Positions 30,257 through 41,409 are shown, numbered from the stretch's first letter. The stretch is 64,000 nt of DNA from Shewanella psychromarinicola (GCF_003855155.1 NZ_CP034073.1:4960001-5024000); one strand, 5' to 3'. Made by a program: numbers and translations. The notes: generated by a model not told the origin, from the sequence alone.

Positions 30257-30865
30257 TTACAGAGAAACACCTGAGAATGACATGAAACCTAGAGCCATAA
30301 GGCCTGCTGAAACGAAGGTTATACCTAGGCCACGTAAGCCATTTGGCACGTCAGAATATTTCATCTTTTCACGAATACCGGCTAACAATACAATTGCTAA
30401 TGCCCAACCAATACCAGAGCCGATACCAAATACTACGCTCTCGCCAAGGTTATAATCACGCTCTACCATGAAAGAGACTGCACCAAAAATTGCACAGTTC
30501 ACGGTAATTAAAGGTAAGAAAATACCTAACGCGTTGTACAAAGGTGGGAAATATTTGTCTAACGCCATTTCCAAAATTTGTACCAATGCTGCAATCACAC
30601 CGATAAAGGTGATGAACTTCAAGAAGCTCAAATCAGCTTCAGGCAAACCAGCCCAAGCTAATGCGCCTGGAGCCAGTAAACTTTGATAAATAATTTGGTT
30701 AGCTGGAACCGAAATAGCCAGTACCACAATAACGGCAACACCAAGTCCCATCGCAGTAGTCACTTTCTTTGATACCGCTAAGAAAGTACACATACCTAAG
30801 AAGAACGCTAGCGCCATGTTTTCAATGAAAATTGAACGAATTAATAAACTAATATAATGTTCCAT
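30257..30865 (-). CDS. nqrE: Na+-translocating NADH:quinone reductase subunit E
   Basis: Integral membrane subunit, 202 residues with six hydrophobic segments, including [16 protein letters not shown] and [13 protein letters not shown] with the conserved Cys residues that, together with NqrD, hold an iron centre. It starts 5 nt after nqrD. Confidence 0.96.
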   Translation of the reverse strand: MEHYISLLIRSIFIENMALAFFLGMCTFLAVSKKVTTAMGLGVAVIVVLAISVPANQIIYQSLLAPGALAWAGLPEADLSFLKFITFIGVIAALVQILEMALDKYFPPLYNALGIFLPLITVNCAIFGAVSFMVERDYNLGESVVFGIGSGIGWALAIVLLAGIREKMKYSDVPNGLRGLGITFVSAGLMALGFMSFSGVSL

Positions 30866-30870
30866 TGCGT

Positions 30871-31503
30871 TTACCCTTTTGCTTCAACTTGCTCTGGCTT
30901 ATAAGTACGGATCAACCAGATCAACCCACCGATCAAGAAGAATGCACTGGGTGGCAACAGTAATAAACCGTTAGGCTGATACCAACCACCATCAGAGATT
31001 TTGCTGAGGATTTCTACGCCAAATAATGAACCATTACCAAATAGTTCTCGCACAAAACCAACAGACAATAGAATAGCTCCATAACCTAAACCGTTACCGA
31101 TCCCGTCCATAAAGCTCATCATAGGAGGCGTTTTCATTGCGTAAGCTTCAGCACGACCCATTACGATACAGTTAGTAATAATCAAACCAACAAATACTGA
31201 CAACTGTTTAGAAATGGCATAAGCATAAGCTTGCAGTAGTTCGTCTACTACAATCACTAATGAAGCGATAATGGTCATCTGTACAATAATACGCACACTG
31301 CTTGGAATATGATTACGAATAAGCGAAATAAACAGGTTAGAAAACGCTGTTACCGCTGTTAATGCAATCGTCATTACCAATGCTGTTTCTAATTTACTGG
31401 TCACAGCAAGTGCACTACACACACCCAAAATTTGCAATGCAATTGGGTTGTTATTGATAATTGGTCCGGTCAGAATCTGTTTAAGTTCTTTAGCGTCAGC
31501 CAT
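30871..31503 (-). CDS. nqrD: Na+-translocating NADH:quinone reductase subunit D
   Basis: Integral membrane partner of NqrE, 210 residues. Conserved stretches are [19 protein letters not shown] and [20 protein letters not shown] with the membrane Cys residues. It abuts nqrC (the nqrC stop and nqrD start share bases), implying translational coupling. Confidence 0.96.
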   Translation of the reverse strand: MADAKELKQILTGPIINNNPIALQILGVCSALAVTSKLETALVMTIALTAVTAFSNLFISLIRNHIPSSVRIIVQMTIIASLVIVVDELLQAYAYAISKQLSVFVGLIITNCIVMGRAEAYAMKTPPMMSFMDGIGNGLGYGAILLSVGFVRELFGNGSLFGVEILSKISDGGWYQPNGLLLLPPSAFFLIGGLIWLIRTYKPEQVEAKG

Positions 31504-32288
31504 TAGCTTAACCCTCCGTTGCGTGCTTTAGCGATAAAGTCAGCAAAACCTTCTTTACCTAACCAAAAATCCAATGAGTGTTGAACACCGTTACTGGTCA
31601 ATGTTGCACCGGAAAGTGCATCAACACCATGAACAGAGCTCGCCACTACAGGGTTTTTAGTTACACTAATTGCCAAGTTACCTTGAGCATCAAATAACTC
31701 TTTACCTTTCCACAATGCTTTCCATTTTGGATTTTCAACTTCGCCACCTAAACCAGGGGTTTCACCTTGGTCATAATAAACGAGTCCTTGCACCGTATTT
31801 AGGTCTGTGTCTAATGCCAAAAATGCATACATAGTTGACCACAAACCATAACCGTGGATAGGTAAAATCACGCTAGTCAGTTTACCTTCGTCATTACGAA
31901 CAAGGTACACAACCGCTTTATCTGCAACACGTTTGATTGAGGCAACATCATTTTCAGGGATAGATGACCGGGCAGTATCACGAGAGGCTTTACGTTGATC
32001 ATAAACGTTAGCATCACCCTCAACAAATTCACCGGTTTTAAGGTCAACTAACCGAGCTTCAACATATTGCTCGTACTTGCTTAGAATTTCTTTTTTGGTG
32101 ACGTTACCTTCTTTGGTATTGATAAGGCTCGCCGCATCAAGAATATACTTTTGCTTATCGAGTAACTTATTTTCTTGCTGAATAGGTTTTAATAACACCG
32201 CCGCAGTTGAAACAAGCACTGAACAAATAAGACATAAGCCGACAACAACAAATAGCGTTCTACCGAACGAATCTTTATTACTAGCCAC
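31503..32288 (-). CDS. nqrC: Na+-translocating NADH:quinone reductase subunit C
   Basis: Membrane-anchored subunit with covalent FMN in the periplasm. I place the start at the GTG at 32288 ([15 protein letters not shown], about 261 residues): GGAGG lies seven nt upstream, whereas the TTG at 32294 would leave almost no spacing. One N-terminal helix is followed by the FMN-binding domain; the acceptor Thr is in [13 protein letters not shown], the ApbE target motif. The start overlaps the end of nqrB by 8 nt. Confidence 0.95.
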   Translation of the reverse strand: MASNKDSFGRTLFVVVGLCLICSVLVSTAAVLLKPIQQENKLLDKQKYILDAASLINTKEGNVTKKEILSKYEQYVEARLVDLKTGEFVEGDANVYDQRKASRDTARSSIPENDVASIKRVADKAVVYLVRNDEGKLTSVILPIHGYGLWSTMYAFLALDTDLNTVQGLVYYDQGETPGLGGEVENPKWKALWKGKELFDAQGNLAISVTKNPVVASSVHGVDALSGATLTSNGVQHSLDFWLGKEGFADFIAKARNGGLS

Positions 32289-33480
32289 GAGCAATCCTCC
32301 GCTTAATATTTGCCTGTACTACAAAGTGGTCAAATAATGGCGCAAATAAGTTAGCAAACAGAATAGCTAACATAATGCCTTCAGGGAATGCAGGGTTAAC
32401 CACACGGATAAACACCACCATTGCACCAATAAGGAAACCGTATGCCCACTTAGCCGTACTCGTAAACGACGCTGAAACAGGATCTGTCGCCATAAACATC
32501 ATACCAAAGGCAAAGCCACCTAACACTAAGTGCCAATACCATGGCATTGCAAACATCGGGTTTGTGTCGCTACCAATCATATTAAGTAGAGTAGAAATTG
32601 CCACCATACCTAAGAAGACACCACCGACAATACGCCAAGATGCAATACGGGCATAAATAATAACTAGACCACCTAGTAAAATAGCAAAGGTAGACCCTTC
32701 ACCTACAGAACCGGGGATAAAGCCCATGAAAGCATCAATCCAGTTGGTGGTTGAGGCATAGTCGAAAGTACCTTGTGCCGCTTGACTTAACGCCGTTGCA
32801 CCAGAGTAACCGTCAGCGACAACCCATGTAGTATCACCAGACATGCTTAAAGGGTAAGCAAAGTATAAGAAAGCACGGCCAGCTAATGCAGGGTTTAAGA
32901 AGTTACGCCCTGTGCCGCCGAAGATTTCTTTTGCAACTACCACACCAAAGGTAATACCTAGTGCGACCATCCACAATGGGATAGTTGCTGGTAAGGTCAG
33001 TGCAAAGAGAACCGAAGTAACGAAGAAACCTTCGTTAATTTCATGGCCACGCACTGACGCAAACAGCACTTCCCAAAAACCACCGACAATAAAAGTCACT
33101 GCATAGATAGGTAGGAAGAAGCACGCACCATAGAACATCAAGGACGCAATGCCAGAGTCTGCAGAAAGTTGAGCTCCAAATAATTCAAATAAGCCTACTT
33201 GCCAAATATCGGGGGAACCGAAATCGGCGCCCATCGCGATTTGAGCTTGTAAACCTACGTTGTACATACCAAAAAACATTGCTGGGAATGTACATGCCCA
33301 AACCGTAATCATAATACGTTTTAAGTCAACATTATCGCGAACATGGGTTGCCCCGTGATTCACTTTACCTGGAGTATAAAATACTGTGGCAGCCGCTTCA
33401 TAAAGGGCATACCACTTTTCGTACTTGCCGCCTTTTTCAAATTGCGGCTCAATACGTTCGATAAAATCTTTCAAACTCAT
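32281..33480 (-). CDS. nqrB: Na+-translocating NADH:quinone reductase subunit B
   Basis: Large membrane subunit with covalent FMN, riboflavin and the ubiquinone site. 399 residues, about ten hydrophobic segments. The FMN acceptor Thr is in [33 protein letters not shown] is a family signature. Its start overlaps the nqrA stop (TAATG). Confidence 0.97.
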   Translation of the reverse strand: MSLKDFIERIEPQFEKGGKYEKWYALYEAAATVFYTPGKVNHGATHVRDNVDLKRIMITVWACTFPAMFFGMYNVGLQAQIAMGADFGSPDIWQVGLFELFGAQLSADSGIASLMFYGACFFLPIYAVTFIVGGFWEVLFASVRGHEINEGFFVTSVLFALTLPATIPLWMVALGITFGVVVAKEIFGGTGRNFLNPALAGRAFLYFAYPLSMSGDTTWVVADGYSGATALSQAAQGTFDYASTTNWIDAFMGFIPGSVGEGSTFAILLGGLVIIYARIASWRIVGGVFLGMVAISTLLNMIGSDTNPMFAMPWYWHLVLGGFAFGMMFMATDPVSASFTSTAKWAYGFLIGAMVVFIRVVNPAFPEGIMLAILFANLFAPLFDHFVVQANIKRRIARG

Positions 33481-34814
33481 TAGCCTTCCCTCTCGATCGT
33501 ATCTAGACAGTCACGCAAATATGAACCGTAGTCATACTTACCTGGACATACGAACGTACACAATGCCAAGTCTTCTTCATCTAACTCTAATGCGCCTAAA
33601 CGGGCTGCGCCGTCAAAATCACCAGAGAGTAAATCACGAAGTAGCATAGTAGGTAGGATGTCTAGAGGCATCACGCGTTCATAGTTACCAATAGGCACCA
33701 TTGCACGGTCTGAACCGCAAGTGCTAGTGGTCATATTAAATAGACGCGATGGGCTTAAGTGACCTAAGAATGCACGAGTGATAGAGAACTTATCGGCACC
33801 AGGCATAGCCCAACCAAATAATTCTTTCTCATTACCTTCTTCCAGTACACTTACCTGTTGATGATATCGACCCAAATAAGCTTGAGGTCCTACCGCAGTA
33901 AGGCCGCTTAACACTGACCCCGAAATCACACGAACACCATCACCAACCGTTTCATCAGCAGTCAGTTCAGTGATGCTAGCACCTAAAACGCTACGAACAA
34001 GACGAGGGTTTTTCGCTTTAGGACCGCCAATCGCAACCACACGCTCAGTGTTTAACACACCTTGAGTAAACAGTTGGCCAAAAGCAATCACATCCTGATA
34101 GCCAACATGCCAAACAGTTCGTGCTGCAGAAGCGGGAAGAACGTGATGAATATGCGTACCCACCAAACCTGCTGGGTGTTTACCCGCAAATTCTTGAACG
34201 TGAGCATTGGCTGCTGGAATATCGGCACCTTGTGCTTTACATAGGTAAACTTTACCTTCAGTTAATCGTGCTAGGACATTAAGGCCGTTAGCAAAATCTT
34301 CTTTATGTTGAGCTATGACTACCACAGGATCGGCAGCAAGAGGTTGGGTATCAATGGCAGTCACAAAAATACCTGCTGCAGTAGAATCTACGGCGGGCAC
34401 TTTACTGAAAGGGCGTGTACGCAAAGCCGTCCATAAACCTGAGTTAATCAGATTATCACGAACAACTTGTGCGTCTAACGTGTCTAACTTATCAGCATCA
34501 TATTGAGCAAAAGCAACGCTATCGTCACCTTCCACAGCAATAACTACTGACTGAAGTACACGTCTTGCACCTCGGTTTATTTCTAAAATAGTACCACTGG
34601 CTAAAGCCGTATATTTAACGCCTAGATTCTTTTTATCTTCAAAAAGAACTTGGCCTTTTTGTACTTTGTCGCCCACTTTGATCTTCATCGTAGGACGTAA
34701 GCCAATATACTCTTCACCCAAAGTAGCTACGTGTCTAATGGCTGGGCCATTATGGATAACTTGCTCTGGACCGCCTGCTATAGGCAGTTCCAATCCTTTC
34801 TTAATTGTAATCAT
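33480..34814 (-). CDS. nqrA: Na+-translocating NADH:quinone reductase subunit A
   Basis: Peripheral cytoplasmic subunit that opens the nqr operon and is involved in quinone binding and assembly. 444 residues from the ATG at 34814 ([20 protein letters not shown]), the conserved N-terminus; the frame is open 23 codons further but those are not family-like. The Na+ pump made by nqrABCDEF drives sodium-coupled transport and motility in marine bacteria. Confidence 0.96.
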   Translation of the reverse strand: MITIKKGLELPIAGGPEQVIHNGPAIRHVATLGEEYIGLRPTMKIKVGDKVQKGQVLFEDKKNLGVKYTALASGTILEINRGARRVLQSVVIAVEGDDSVAFAQYDADKLDTLDAQVVRDNLINSGLWTALRTRPFSKVPAVDSTAAGIFVTAIDTQPLAADPVVVIAQHKEDFANGLNVLARLTEGKVYLCKAQGADIPAANAHVQEFAGKHPAGLVGTHIHHVLPASAARTVWHVGYQDVIAFGQLFTQGVLNTERVVAIGGPKAKNPRLVRSVLGASITELTADETVGDGVRVISGSVLSGLTAVGPQAYLGRYHQQVSVLEEGNEKELFGWAMPGADKFSITRAFLGHLSPSRLFNMTTSTCGSDRAMVPIGNYERVMPLDILPTMLLRDLLSGDFDGAARLGALELDEEDLALCTFVCPGKYDYGSYLRDCLDTIEREG

Positions 34815-35160
34815 ATCCACAAGCACTACGTTTGAAGGAAAGACAATGCGCCACGTTCCGCTAAAAAAACAAAGTATTAACATATACTTGCTATTTGAGC
34901 TAGCGCAGATTTAACTCGAAAATGCGATCATAATCACGCTGGTCGCGCGCATTTTACCGCAAATATGAGACTATCGCCACGAAAATTATAGGTGTTTTCA
35001 TAACAATACATTACTTTGATAAATGGATTTTAGATCAGACTAAACGGATAAGAACCTGAGGGGGTTATGCCGTATGCTAGATTCTAACAAAGAGACTATA
35101 GCATTAATTTTAAAGAAATAATTTTAGTTGTTCACTCACAAAAACAGTTGTAGCAAAAAT
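34815..35160. other. nqrA 5' region
   Basis: About 345 nt without a gene. On the minus strand a weak AT-rich stem (AAGTAT, loop, ATACTT) followed by TGTTTTTTT lies about 45 nt before nqrA, and a TAAAAT -10-like box is near 34955. Another stretch near 35050-35080 has a short GC-rich pairing. No firm regulator can be named. Confidence 0.4.
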
Positions 35161-35196
35161 AATACCACCCAAATGAGTAGTCACTTGGGTGGTATT
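35161..35196 (-). terminator. Terminator of the receptor gene
   Basis: Perfect 12-bp arms AATACCACCCAA and TTGGGTGGTATT with a 12-nt loop, T-rich after the stem on the minus strand. It lies about 75 nt downstream of the receptor stop. Confidence 0.8.
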
Positions 35197-35270
35197 GGTG
35201 TTTTGACATAAAAACAACATAAGCTGTAACCAAATATGACTCAAGCTTGCCAGCGTCTAGAAACGACTCT

Positions 35271-37346
35271 CTAGAAATGACCTTTATAACCAAAATACGT
35301 GGTCATTTCCGACTGTCCTTGAAATCCCATTGCAGTGACATTTGCGACTAATTCTTCCTCTAACAGATTTTCAACTCGAGCATATAATTCATGTTGTGCG
35401 GTCAAACGATAAGTTGCGGCTAAATCAACCTTCCACTGACTGTCAATAGTACGCTCATTAGTAAGTGTTGCTTGATAACCTAACTCAGATTGATACAAGG
35501 CTTGCGCTATAATAGACATGTCGCCATAAATAACACCCGAGCTTAACGTCAGTTGTTGTTCTGGTACCCATGGTAATTGGCTATTAGTAGCAAAGCATCC
35601 CATCAACTCATTGCAATCGGCGTTATCGGTTTCAGCTTGGGTATATTGGTACTTTACGTTCAATGGAATAGAAAAGTGATCAAATGTCAGCCCATACGCT
35701 ATGCTCAAGTCTGCGCCCACAACAGAAACGTCATTAATATTCTCTTGTAATGATATTTGTTCGTAGTCACATATCATGCCCTGCATACAGCTTACGTGTT
35801 GGCTATCGTAATCATGCATATAACCCGTCATTGCAATCGATAAAGCATCTTGCTGGTAGCTTAATGCTAATTGATATTGCAGTGCTTCTTGAGCAGTTTG
35901 CTCAATATTCCCCGCTGAAGCGACTGTCCAAGCTTGTTTGACTTGCAGCGCGGTTAACCATGATCCACTCTGATAAGCCACTTCAACAGAAGGCGACCAG
36001 CCATCATCAGAAAAGTCCGCCGCATTAAGGCTCGTATTTACATCACCAAGCTCACGAGAAACGCTGACATGTTCATAACCTAAACCGAGATTGATAGACC
36101 ACTGATCATAATTTAATTTAGTGTCTACCGCTGATGAAAAAGCAGAAGCATCATCAGTATAGGTAAGCGCATACTCATCATCTGTTGTCGGCGTCAGTGA
36201 TAAATCATTGTTCCACGACCACTCACGTTGACCTAAACGCATTTCAGCTTTATCTGTATGGTAGCGCGCACTATAAGTCACCTGATGCTGACCATACATG
36301 CTGACACCTTTGGTTTGCATACCAAAGCCTGCAAAATCGTTATTTTGTGTTAACGATCCTAAGTTCATCCCATCCGCGGTGGGAACGGCTTCAAACATGG
36401 CGATACTAGACAACAAAGCGCTGTCAATTTGCTGACCATCAACAAAACGCATTTCTCGAGATTGTTGTGAATAGGTTTGGTAATAAAAGTCTGTCGCCAT
36501 CGTCGAAGTAGCAGACAATATGACCTTATGGGCTAATACGTAGCGTTGACGTTCGCCTTCAATATTGTCGGTGCTGGCTGCGGAGTATAATTGAGTCGGG
36601 TCTAACGAAAAATCAGCAGCTGTTAACCCCAATGTTCCTCGATCATCATCTTGCGATGAATATTGATAACTGAACTCGGTCGTTTGTTGATTGCTTGCAC
36701 CAGCTAAACTATCGGCCGCAATTTTGAATAGAATATCTTTATGAGTAGCATCTGCATCTTGCGGGGCACGATAACCCACATCGTCAGATGCCGATTGATA
36801 ATCGAGTGCCAGTAACATGCCATTTTGCTTTGTAGTACCGCTCACTACTACGCCACCATTTATTGCATTACTGTCACTGCCTTCGAGGTTGAGATCAGTT
36901 GCATATTTTTGGGGACTAATTTTTATAGACTGATAGTCAAGCTTACCAAAAGCCGCTTGCGAACTCTCCGTCACACTGGTCATGCTCGAAAAAGACACTT
37001 TTTGCTGGTGCAATAAATTGGGCTGCAACACTAAATGTTGTCCAGAATACGGCGCAGGAGAAAAGAAAATACCATCCTGTAAAATGGCTACACCGTCAAT
37101 GGCACCTGCATGTGTGATGGTCACATCCTGATGTGATCCGGTAGGTAACACTGTCGCGCCCGTCAACCCTAGCGCAATATCACTTTGGCGATAATGAAAT
37201 TGGCTTATCGATGACTGCTGCAAATCGAGTTGATTATTAAGGTTATCAATAGACTCTGTTACCGTTTCTGCAACGGCATTGGTAGAATGACAAACATAAA
37301 GCACTGCGGCTGCTAGCACTGACAGGCTAAATGGGTGGTTAGACAT
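35271..37346 (-). CDS. TonB-dependent outer membrane receptor, FecA-like with a divergent plug
   Basis: Probable 22-strand beta-barrel with an N-terminal signal peptide (LSVLAAAVLYVCHSTNAVAET). 691 residues ending in an aromatic residue (FGYKGHF), typical of outer membrane barrels. The loop RGTLGLTAADFSLDPTQLYS and the plug stretch AILQDGIFFSPAPYSGQH resemble FecA-type ferric-citrate receptors. However, the usual plug motif around RGG-A-YG-GVINI is not recognisable (LLHQQKVSFSSMTSVTES stands there). No Fur box is seen upstream. The ligand is unknown; it is alone between nqrA and luxS. Confidence 0.75.
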   Translation of the reverse strand: MSNHPFSLSVLAAAVLYVCHSTNAVAETVTESIDNLNNQLDLQQSSISQFHYRQSDIALGLTGATVLPTGSHQDVTITHAGAIDGVAILQDGIFFSPAPYSGQHLVLQPNLLHQQKVSFSSMTSVTESSQAAFGKLDYQSIKISPQKYATDLNLEGSDSNAINGGVVVSGTTKQNGMLLALDYQSASDDVGYRAPQDADATHKDILFKIAADSLAGASNQQTTEFSYQYSSQDDDRGTLGLTAADFSLDPTQLYSAASTDNIEGERQRYVLAHKVILSATSTMATDFYYQTYSQQSREMRFVDGQQIDSALLSSIAMFEAVPTADGMNLGSLTQNNDFAGFGMQTKGVSMYGQHQVTYSARYHTDKAEMRLGQREWSWNNDLSLTPTTDDEYALTYTDDASAFSSAVDTKLNYDQWSINLGLGYEHVSVSRELGDVNTSLNAADFSDDGWSPSVEVAYQSGSWLTALQVKQAWTVASAGNIEQTAQEALQYQLALSYQQDALSIAMTGYMHDYDSQHVSCMQGMICDYEQISLQENINDVSVVGADLSIAYGLTFDHFSIPLNVKYQYTQAETDNADCNELMGCFATNSQLPWVPEQQLTLSSGVIYGDMSIIAQALYQSELGYQATLTNERTIDSQWKVDLAATYRLTAQHELYARVENLLEEELVANVTAMGFQGQSEMTTYFGYKGHF

Positions 37347-37492
37347 ATTAATCTCCGTATATGTGTCTGTTCACGCAAAAGATCGTTTAAAATGACGAAT
37401 AAATCACTAAGTTACGCTTATTACAATAACGGTTTCAGTTACATAAAAATAGCGTGCTATTAACGTTTACTCGACATTGGGTGTTTTATTAG

Positions 37493-37516
37493 CAAAAAAA
37501 AGCGGCCAAAGCCGCT
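37493..37516 (-). terminator. Terminator of luxS
   Basis: Arms AGCGGC (37501-37506) and GCCGCT (37511-37516) with loop CAAA; eight T follow on the minus strand. Confidence 0.88.
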
Positions 37517-37547
37517 TTTCTCGTGGGTATGAACTCAATCAATTAAA

Positions 37548-38057
37548 TTAAAGATTGCCTAAAATTTCGTCACTCAGTTTTAAGTCATCATTTTGGTTAA
37601 CGCTCACGCCCGCGGCAATGATCATCCGAGCAATGTCTTGCGCTTGTGTTAACGAATGCATTTCGTAAGTACCACATTGATATTCATTTAACTCAGGAAT
37701 ATCTTTCTGGTCAATGACATTGGTTACGTCAATCATTGCCGCTAGCCAGGCATCTGCAACTTTACTTTCTGTCGGTTGACCAATTAAGCTCATGTAAAAA
37801 CCGGTACGGCATCCCATCGGTGAAATATCAATAATCTCTATACCATCACCGTTTAAATGTTCGCGCATAAAGCTTGCAAACAAATGCTCAAGGGTATGGA
37901 TACCTCGTTCACTGAGGATATCTTTATTGGGTGCACAAAAACGCAAATCAAATACAGTAATAGCATCGCCACTAGGGGTGCTCATGTGCTTGGCAACGCG
38001 AACCGCTGGAGCATTCATACGAGTATGATCTACGGTAAAACTGTCTAGTAAAGGCAT
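37548..38057 (-). CDS. luxS: S-ribosylhomocysteine lyase LuxS
   Basis: Splits S-ribosylhomocysteine into homocysteine and DPD, the precursor of autoinducer-2. 169 residues, with the iron-binding HTLEH at residues 54-58, the catalytic Cys83 in MGCRTGFYM, and Cys128 near the metal site in [10 protein letters not shown]. Monocistronic by its terminator; the upstream gene on the same strand is a TRAP-type binding lipoprotein. Confidence 0.98.
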   Translation of the reverse strand: MPLLDSFTVDHTRMNAPAVRVAKHMSTPSGDAITVFDLRFCAPNKDILSERGIHTLEHLFASFMREHLNGDGIEIIDISPMGCRTGFYMSLIGQPTESKVADAWLAAMIDVTNVIDQKDIPELNEYQCGTYEMHSLTQAQDIARMIIAAGVSVNQNDDLKLSDEILGNL

Positions 38058-38147
38058 TGATTTCTCCCTAAATAAATAAAATAATTCGACAATATATTGC
38101 CTAATTCCAAGATAATACCACTATTCAAACATTGTCACAGTCTGAGT

Positions 38148-39272
38148 TTACTCTTGCTGTTGCGCGTCTAATTCAAACCGACTTAACGCATCTTCAGTAT
38201 AACTAAAATAGCGTTTTACTGATTTTTCATTGGCTATGTAAGACTCAAGAACTTTATTAAACAGCACATCTTTAGCGGCTTCATGGTCAAGAACTTCATT
38301 TCTTGCTTGTTTTAACGCACGGATCACAGCATTAGGGAAGGGTTTAACCTGCACATGGTGTTCATTAAGCAAAATGTCCATCGCAGCGATATGGCCTTGA
38401 GTATAATCATCTAGCATATCTTGATTTATCGCTCTGGCAGCTACTTTCACAATCGCTTGTAAATCATCGGGCAAGGTCGAAAAAGCCTGCTTATTGATCA
38501 GAAATTCCATCGTTGACCCCGGTTCATGCCAACCAGGGTAATAGTAATATTTGGCCACCTGATCTAGTCCAAGAGGCAAGTCATTATAAGGTCCAACCCA
38601 TTCGGCAGCATCAATCGCGCCAGTCTGCAGCGCACCGTATAATTCTCTACCCGCTAACGCCGTTACCGGAATGCCCCCCAGTTTCTTAAATACTTCGCCA
38701 CCAATGCCCGGTAAACGCATCTTAAGACCCTTAAAGTCTTCAGGTGTTGCAATGATTTTATTAAACCAGCCCCCCATTTGCATACCGGTGTTTCCACCTG
38801 CAAGCGGTAAAATACCAAAAGGCTGATAAACTTCCTCCCACAGCTCCATCCCGCCGCCATAGTGAAGCCATGCATTCATTTGTTGTGCCGTTAAACCAAA
38901 AGGGATCGATGAGAAAAACTGGGCTGCGGGCGCTTTTTCTTTCCAATAATATGCCGCGCTATGCGCCATTTCAATCGTGCCATTGCTAACAGCATCGAAC
39001 ACGGATAAGGCTGGCATTAACTCGCCCGCACCGTAAACATTGATCACTAAACGGCCGTTAGACATCTTATTGACTAGTTGAGCAAACCGTTCTGGTGCCA
39101 TGCCCAAACCGGCTAGGTTTTTTGGCCATGACGTTGCTAAGCGCCATTCAATCACTTGAAGGGGGGGTTGATCTATTTGAGAAAGAGAATTTGTCTTTGA
39201 AGGAGTCTCTTGTTGGCAGCCCAACAACAAGGTTAGGCCCATTAACCAGCAGGTTTGAATCACCTTGCTCAT
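38148..39272 (-). CDS. TRAP-type (DctP family) solute-binding lipoprotein without permease genes
   Basis: Periplasmic binding protein of the TRAP family, 374 residues. The N-terminus has a lipobox (MGLTLLLGCQQ) so it is membrane-anchored, unlike most DctP proteins, which are soluble. Family features are WRLATSWPKNL, the central KMRLPGIGGEVFKKLGG helix with the conserved Arg, and GALQTGAIDAAEWVGPY, a form seen in keto-acid/monocarboxylate binders such as TakP. No DctQ or DctM membrane subunit lies nearby. It may serve a distant permease or a sensor. Confidence 0.88.
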   Translation of the reverse strand: MSKVIQTCWLMGLTLLLGCQQETPSKTNSLSQIDQPPLQVIEWRLATSWPKNLAGLGMAPERFAQLVNKMSNGRLVINVYGAGELMPALSVFDAVSNGTIEMAHSAAYYWKEKAPAAQFFSSIPFGLTAQQMNAWLHYGGGMELWEEVYQPFGILPLAGGNTGMQMGGWFNKIIATPEDFKGLKMRLPGIGGEVFKKLGGIPVTALAGRELYGALQTGAIDAAEWVGPYNDLPLGLDQVAKYYYYPGWHEPGSTMEFLINKQAFSTLPDDLQAIVKVAARAINQDMLDDYTQGHIAAMDILLNEHHVQVKPFPNAVIRALKQARNEVLDHEAAKDVLFNKVLESYIANEKSVKRYFSYTEDALSRFELDAQQQE

Positions 39273-39362
39273 GTAAATATCCTTTTCAATCGCACTCTTC
39301 TATTTCATAACTGTAACATAATCATAACCAGTGACAAATACCGCCACGTTACAATACAAAAT

Positions 39363-39395
39363 AAAAAAGCCTCACATAATCCGTGAGGCTTTTTT
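39363..39395. terminator. Terminator downstream of the BolA-like gene
   Basis: Arms AAAAAAGCCTCAC and GTGAGGCTTTTTT around ATAATCC; symmetric and strong. It follows the BolA-like gene on the minus strand. Confidence 0.9.
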
Positions 39396-39422
39396 ATAAA
39401 TAGACCAGTAAGTTAATAACAA

Positions 39423-39722
39423 TTAGCCTTTACAATTAGGGGTTTTAGGTACTTTATCCAATGCTTGCCATTCTGGCTGAGTATAAGCATTGATGGATAA
39501 TGCATGCACACCGTTAGCTAACTCATCTGCAAGCGCTTGGTTAATCAAACGGTGACGGGCAAGCAAACGCTGGTCACTAAATTTATCGCTAACCACAACC
39601 ACTTTAAAATGGGTTTCAGAATTAGGCGGAACATGATGACGATTACTTTCGTTAATCACCTCAAGATGCAATGGCTCGAAGGCATGATTCAATTTATCAG
39701 TAATGATTTGTTGGACAGACAT
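39423..39722 (-). CDS. bolA: BolA-family protein
   Basis: Small stress/morphology regulator that can share an Fe-S cluster with monothiol glutaredoxins. 99 residues from the ATG at 39722 (MSVQQIITDKLNHAFEPLHL); an extension of 23 codons upstream is unlikely. Family stretches are EVINESNRHHVPPNSETHFK, with the paired His, and LLARHRLINQALADEL, ending HALSINAYTQPEWQ. It matches the BolA length and order rather than IbaG. Confidence 0.9.
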   Translation of the reverse strand: MSVQQIITDKLNHAFEPLHLEVINESNRHHVPPNSETHFKVVVVSDKFSDQRLLARHRLINQALADELANGVHALSINAYTQPEWQALDKVPKTPNCKG

Positions 39723-39864
39723 AGTAATACTCTTGTTAATCCATATCGATGAAATCGAAGGGTACTGCTTTGCCGAATAAAGGTCAAACAAGCAGACTAA
39801 AACTTAAAGTTTGTGCACACCTTCTGTCGAGTCGATATCGACGCATATTAATGACCATTATCGA

Positions 39865-41286
39865 TCAGCTTCTTGGCCAATCTGCTATATCGACACTATC
39901 CATGCAATACGCAGCATTGACCTCGTCTTGTTGTTGTAACACCTCACGCCCTAGCCATGCATTGATAAATAGCCCGTGTGGGTCATATGTCTGCTGCTGT
40001 TTTTCAAGATTAAAGTGCCTAGCGCCGCGGGGATCGGCGCCAACACCCGCCAGATACTGCCAATTGCCCCAATTCACGGCAACATCATAATCAATTAACT
40101 GCTGTTGAAAATAAGCGGCACCATAACGCCAATCACATTGTAGTTCATTCACAAAGCAACTTGCCACAATTTGCCTACCGCGATTTGACATATAGCCGGT
40201 GTCATTTAATTGCTTCATCAACGCATTCACTAAAGGGAAAGGTGTACTGGCAGTTTTCCACGCTTGAATACGTTGCACATAAAAACTGGTTAACGGCTTA
40301 CGCCCACTAATGCCAGAGAATCGAAATAGCTGTTTATTGAATTTAAAGCCATACCAATGAAAATACTCACGCCAAATTAGCTCATACAAAATCCACTGGC
40401 TTGATTGGCTCGCACCATGTTGTGATTCAAATTGCTGCAAGGCAGACACCACTTGCCTTGCAGATAAACAACCATTAGCTAACCAAGGTGAAAACTTTGT
40501 CGAGCATTCCCAACCATCAAGCTCATTACGCATCTCCTTGTAGTGATGCGCTAAGTTTGAAGAAAAATAGCATTCTAATTGTAATAGCCCTTGTGCTTCG
40601 CCACCGCAAAATACATTGCTCATCATTTGAGTTTGTGGCACCCAGTCGGGGTAAGACAGCCAAGCCTGAAGCTGTTTATCTTGCTGCTTAAGCGCGACCA
40701 TAGGTGGCAACCAAGATATTGTGTCAGCTGCTGCGGTAATATTGATGTTCTCGACTTGCTTGCGAAACTGACTGAAAGTTGGCGCAAGTTCGGCTAGCTC
40801 AAAAGGAAGTTGCTGTGAGTGAAACAGAGTTTGAGTGGTCATGGTCGAATATTGAATATCGGGGCATTGCTGCTGAATCGATTGCCAAGCGGTCTGCTCA
40901 TCTGCACCACAATGATCACTACGATAGACCCGGGAAATATCATGGGCTTGGATAATATAAGCCAAGGATTTTTGCGCTGAAGCGTAAACAATATGCAGCT
41001 GTTGACCATATTGATTGAGCGCTTCGTCTAATGCCCGTAATGACTCAAGCAAAAATCGTAACCTGTGCTTACCAAGGTACTGAGCTTGATATTGGGTTGT
41101 TCGAAACCAATTGGGATCGATGCAATACACTATCATCAACTGCTGAGCATGCTGAGCAATATCAGAAAATATCGCATTGTCTGCCATTCGCAGGTCATCG
41201 CCTAACCAATAAAGCGCCCGGACTGTTGATTGCGATGTCGTTTTTATGTTTGAGTCTACGCAACCTTTGCCACCCGCATTGTTCAT
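39865..41286 (-). CDS. Cryptochrome/photolyase family protein, DASH type
   Basis: Flavoprotein that absorbs blue light; DASH cryptochromes repair cyclobutane dimers in single-stranded or looped DNA. 473 residues: the alpha/beta antenna domain (ALYWLGDDLRMADNAIF) and the helical FAD domain (KFSPWLANGCLSARQVV, WILYELIWREYFHW, TGYMSNRGRQIVASCFVNEL, VNWGNWQYLAGVGADPRGAR). The Asn-Trp-x-Tyr region near the FAD is typical. Located between bolA and the CTAG repeat tract copy B. Confidence 0.93.
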   Translation of the reverse strand: MNNAGGKGCVDSNIKTTSQSTVRALYWLGDDLRMADNAIFSDIAQHAQQLMIVYCIDPNWFRTTQYQAQYLGKHRLRFLLESLRALDEALNQYGQQLHIVYASAQKSLAYIIQAHDISRVYRSDHCGADEQTAWQSIQQQCPDIQYSTMTTQTLFHSQQLPFELAELAPTFSQFRKQVENINITAAADTISWLPPMVALKQQDKQLQAWLSYPDWVPQTQMMSNVFCGGEAQGLLQLECYFSSNLAHHYKEMRNELDGWECSTKFSPWLANGCLSARQVVSALQQFESQHGASQSSQWILYELIWREYFHWYGFKFNKQLFRFSGISGRKPLTSFYVQRIQAWKTASTPFPLVNALMKQLNDTGYMSNRGRQIVASCFVNELQCDWRYGAAYFQQQLIDYDVAVNWGNWQYLAGVGADPRGARHFNLEKQQQTYDPHGLFINAWLGREVLQQQDEVNAAYCMDSVDIADWPRS

Positions 41287-41409
41287 CTATTTATTACCAC
41301 ATCTTGAAACCATACCTAATAGGTACGTAAACACTGCGGTTAACGGTTCAGTAATAATCTATTTTTGCTATATACCCAAACTAGCTCGACTATCGATCTG
41401 CAAGGTCCT

